Below are positions 60,454-64,000 of a stretch of DNA of 64,000 bases, in pieces. Source of the DNA: Rutstroemia sp. NJR-2017a BVV2. Its lineage: Eukaryota; Ascomycota; Leotiomycetes; Helotiales; Rutstroemiaceae. The DNA lies in assembly GCA_002946415.1 (NCBI GenBank), contig NJPS01000061.1, positions 310,001-374,000 of the forward strand. The letters run 5' to 3'. Position numbers and translations under genes: made by a program. Below the pieces are notes generated by a model. The model searched no databases. It had not been told where the DNA came from and saw nothing but the letters and a program-made list of their open reading frames with translations. Every line of letters begins with the position of its first letter. Within the stretch, counting starts at the first letter, position 1.

Positions 60454-61311
60454 GAGTCTGATGTATTGAATAGACAATGGGTGAGGTGATGGATGAAGTG
60501 ATAAGGAGATGAGGGTGTTGAATTTATACTTTGGTATATGGGGTGTGGAGGTCGGAGCTCTGCGTTTATAACAGCTGTTGTTGAGGGGAATAAATAGAGT
60601 TTGATGCAAGACCAGGCTGGCTCAATAGTGTACGAACTAAGAATCTGATACGTTTAGGTTGTACTTAAAGAAAAAGGTAGAATATAGTACGGCTTGTTTG
60701 AGGGGTCTCGAATACTTTTGTACTTATACGGCAGAGGCGATATATAAGTATAAGTAGTTGGTAGGTTGAAACAAATTTGGCGTGACGTAAGGCTATCTCG
60801 ATACAGCCCCTTTCAATTCTTTCAAAACGGGCGACTTTTTCTCTCTACTAAAGTAACATCATACCTGTATCATGCCATGCGCAGCGTGGAGTGAGAGAAT
60901 AAAGAGCAAGCCGGAGGTCTATCCGGGTCACATTTTGTCATGTTACTTCATAATTCGTGCGGAGGTGTGTCCCTTCTGTTCATTCACTCGCGCGCTCTTA
61001 CGTTGCTAGTTTCTCCTGTGCGTCCTTAAGGTTACGCAGCCAATGCACGAAGTCCACAGACAGACAATTTTGGTGGATGGGTGAACGCCTAGAACGTCCG
61101 TGTTTACGTGCGACGAATGGAAACCGGAAGATTGGCCTGTGGTAAGGAAAACCAGGCTCCACCCAGCCGCCACACTTAGACCTATTCGGATAAGGCCAGG
61201 AAGCTAGTGAAAGCTCTTCCTACTGTGTGGCGTCATTGTCCCATTTATTTTCCTCAGCCGTTACCAACTCCCTTTTCCGCTTTCCCACCTTTCCACTTTT
61301 CGCTGCAACCT

Positions 61312-61351
61312 CCCACCACAACCACCACCACAACCACCACCACAACCACCA
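61312..61351. repeat. Period-12 ACC/ACA array
   Basis: About three copies of ACCACCACCACA in a C/A-rich run. Confidence 0.85.
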
Positions 61352-62451
61352 ATAACCAACTTCCACCAAGGAAAGCGCTTTCCCAAGCATAAATGGCCCC
61401 CCCAAAGGACCGTCTGGGCCTCTCTTATCCTACCAAAGTAAGCCGTTGGCTTTGTCGATATCTTCTTCTACACGGTGATCCATTGCCCCACGCGTCTTGA
61501 CAATCTCGGCTCGCTGCTCAGCCATTTAGCCTACGACTGTGGGAAAGGATTGTCAGCGCATCGACACGACACGCACGTCGCAATAATACGAGAGATCGAG
61601 ATCGAGATCGATCCAAAACTTTGCCATGTCAGCGCTACACGTATTCTTCGCGACTTCTTGATTTAAAGATACGAGCAGGTCAGGAGCACTGTCCATCTTT
61701 ACCAGCTTTCTCGGAAATTCGCTTTCTTCTTTACCCTCGGTCAACTGTGCGATCGGTGCATCGGTGAGAAGCAATATCGGCTCAGATTCCTATTGGCGGG
61801 TTGTGGCAACAACATTATGAGCAATATGAGCAATATGGGACAAATTGAATATCATTTTCCTTAATTATAAGATGCGAGACCTTTTCCCCTTTTTCTGTGC
61901 TTCAGGGTCTGCCATAGACGTTGATGAGGCCCTACGTCTTCGTGATCTACAGTCGCACATGACATTGAACCAATTAGGGTTGGGCATTTGCTTTGTGGAA
62001 TTGAATACTTATGCGTGTAGGATCTGTTTCTGAAGCCATTACATGACGTTCCCGAGAGACATCGGATAGATCAGAGGACACCGAAAACCGGTATTGATGA
62101 AGAACTGTACTCAAGACTCAGCCAAGTGGGAGCGTCTATTGGGGATTCGTTATCCTTTGAATTCCTATCTTAATGTCCTGTGTCCCAACACGACGATCTA
62201 TAACACACATCTCGATTGACTTGTAGGAGCAGCTTCTACAACATGGGGTGAACATTCCTTGCGCTTACGGAGCTGGAGTACATGATCTCGATGTTGTGAT
62301 TCTCGCTCCCTCTCACTTCATCAGCTGGAGGGGTGATTCTTTGAACAGTGAGCCTTTTCTCAATCAGGAATTTCTCAAACAGGAATCTAGCATAGCTTCC
62401 ACTATTTTCGCGGTCCCCTTTGATATCCCCCTTTATCGTTAATCTATCTAG

Positions 62452-62814
62452 CGGCGCGAAGCGCATAATGTTATTTGCAGGACGAGTTGGAGGGGGGACA
62501 TTCTGCCCGAAAAGATCATTCGTGCTTTCAAAGTCCCATGTCAACTATGGGGATCCCCCAAAAGCTGGGGTGTCGGCGCCCCTCTTCAACTGACAAAGAC
62601 CCTTCACTATCTGTGTGTCGCATGGTTCGCGACACAAAGCGGTTATCATTTAGTACGCGATTATTACATATGTGTTGACGCCACCGACATTGTCGGCAAA
62701 GATGTCGATTGTCTGCATTATGACACTTTCCAGATCTATTATTCGGTAGTACAGAAACAAAGTTTTGAAAATTCGAGACAACAGCTGCACTGGTTCGAGG
62801 TTTAACACCAAATG
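62452..62814 (+). other. 120-codon open frame without ATG, protein-like composition
   Basis: The plus-strand frame is open from just after a TAG (62449) to a TAA at about 62812. It reads DILPEKIIRAFKVPCQLWGS, later LHYLCVAWFATQSGYHLVRD, then YYICVDATDIVGKDVDCLHY and QIYYSVVQKQSFENSRQQLH. Trp, Tyr and Cys content and helix-like periodicity are more protein-like than the overlapping minus-strand frames. There is no start codon at its beginning, so it would have to be an internal or final exon, or the rest of a decayed gene. I do not recognise the family. Confidence 0.25.
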
Positions 62815-64000
62815 ACATATTCGCGGTCGTGATCTTCAATCATGTAGCCTCATGGGAGCGTCATACGTCATTTGACCTGCGGCATGCGAAGAATGTAGAA
62901 GGATCAACGCCGAACACTCAGACACTCCTGGCGGTTGTGTTGGGAATGAAGACCAGTCAACATCATTTTGAAAGTTTAATTTTTCAGAAAATGGTATCTA
63001 CAGCCTCTTTGTGGTGGGGTGGTCTAGGAAGGGAATATCTAGCTGTTGGTTGGGTGACGTGTGGTCTTACGGATAACACACACGGGTGCTGTGATGCCCA
63101 AAATCATGCCGACTCTTCAGTTATGAATTCGTGATTGAAAGGCACGAAATACGCACAAAGTGGTGTATGGCGTTTGTTGAGGCACGGCATCTACCATGTT
63201 CTTCGAATACTCGGCTTCACTATACAGGGCCATCCGAGAAATGACATCTGAATCCGATTTTGAACTCAAGTGAACTGAGGGACGGGTGAGAAAGCACTTC
63301 GCGACTAGCCCACTATATGATGGCCGAAAGACTTCTCTCATCGGAAGCTGTCCTTGGTTTCAGGAGCGTTGAATGAAAAATTGCGAAATGGACGTTCTGT
63401 CTGTCGGCTAGGTACAGTATACAATCGAGTATACTTCCACTTTCCCTCCGATCTCCCGTTTAGCGTTTTATATCCAAGTGTATAAGACTGTGACTCTTCA
63501 TACCAGTGATCTATCCCAATTTCCACACGAAGTCTACTATTTTCCCGGTTATCAGGTTCTGTCTGAATGTCTTCATCTGCATGGATGCGATCTCTTAATT
63601 TTCGTCAGCCAGGAGACAAGTTGACCATCCATCGAATCACCCTGACCTGATTGCCTTTCCCTTTCTTCGCCAATTGTATTTACTTTCATGTTTGAGATTT
63701 GTACTGTCCATAAACCACAAACGACTTGCCGAACAACGGATGATAGGATAGGATGTTAGAGGCAACAACAGCAATATTCAAATTCAGATTCAGATTGATA
63801 TACGATATCATGTTATCCTAGTCTGCTCACTTGCTTGCTATACTGATATGATGTGTCTTGTGGAATTATTATTCCTTCTCCGCTACTTTTCCTTGCTCGT
63901 ATTCTCTCCTTTCGTTTTATACGTATATCACTCCATAGATCCGTCTCCTACTTCCCTCTCTCAACCCAACGCCTCTATCCAACTATCTCTCACACACCTT

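Larger units (their letters stand above)
60454..64000. other. 3.5-kb gene-poor right end with ORF fragments
   Basis: No complete gene recognised. Features: a C/A-rich period-12 array at 61312-61351 (ACCACCACCACA units), a 53-residue plus-strand fragment at about 61875-62033 containing LRLRDLQSHMTLNQLGLGIC, and a 120-codon plus-strand open frame at 62452-62814, listed separately. The far end (63.4-64.0 kb) shows nothing identifiable. Confidence 0.5.

Noticed and set aside
62236..62839. Two minus-strand ORFs of about 102 codons each
   Set aside because: They overlap a more protein-like plus-strand frame and have no recognisable motif or splice connection.

Overview
The window looks like nuclear DNA from a filamentous ascomycete (Pezizomycotina, possibly a leotiomycete; the class is a weak inference). 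The evidence is short GT..AG introns (about 46-270 bp) with CTAAC/CTAAT branch sites, Zn2Cys6 regulators, a HET/NB-ARC protein, the fungal YPD1 phosphotransfer protein, and one gene every 3-4 kb on both strands. I found no rRNA, tRNA, CRISPR, viral or clear transposon genes. Most exon models below were joined by hand; where stated, the exon lengths add up to a whole number of codons.

Left part (1-16 kb): a DDX60-like Ski2-type helicase on the minus strand runs off the left edge. Its 5' leader carries a 19-bp tandem repeat, with a second degenerate repeat field upstream. Two Zn2Cys6 transcription factors follow, divergent over a 749-bp spacer. Then comes a HET-NB-ARC (fungal NLR-like) protein that lacks the usual C-terminal repeats. 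From 15.9 to 18.9 kb there is only decayed-looking sequence.

Middle part (18.9-37 kb) is dense and mostly housekeeping or metabolic: an MFS transporter with a 13-nt microexon, sphingosine-1-phosphate lyase, a GT34 (Mnn10/Mnn11-type) mannosyltransferase divergent from mannose-6-phosphate isomerase, a RING-CH membrane protein, proteasome subunit alpha 2, an RCC1-repeat protein, and a non-canonical Hsp70-like ATPase.

Right part (37-64 kb) is looser, with gaps of 1.4-6 kb rich in microsatellites. Its genes are a conserved fungal protein with a Cys/His cluster, a coiled-coil protein of unknown function, an AKAP7-like 2H phosphoesterase with a Gly/Arg insert, YPD1, a small CsbD-like hydrophilic protein, an oxysterol-binding protein, and a short protein with an 18-bp-repeat-coded Ser/Glu/Arg tail. 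The last 3.5 kb has only ORF fragments.

Functional groupings: mannose supply and mannan synthesis (MPI with the GT34 enzyme), sphingolipid/sterol handling (S1P lyase, oxysterol-binding protein), and protein quality control (proteasome, RING-CH, Hsp70-like). The left end pairs an RNA-helicase family known for antiviral roles in animals with a fungal NLR-like protein. I see no clear, wholly new multi-gene system. The most unusual items are the truncated NLR, the leader repeats of the helicase gene, and unassigned open frames at 53-54 kb and 62.5 kb.
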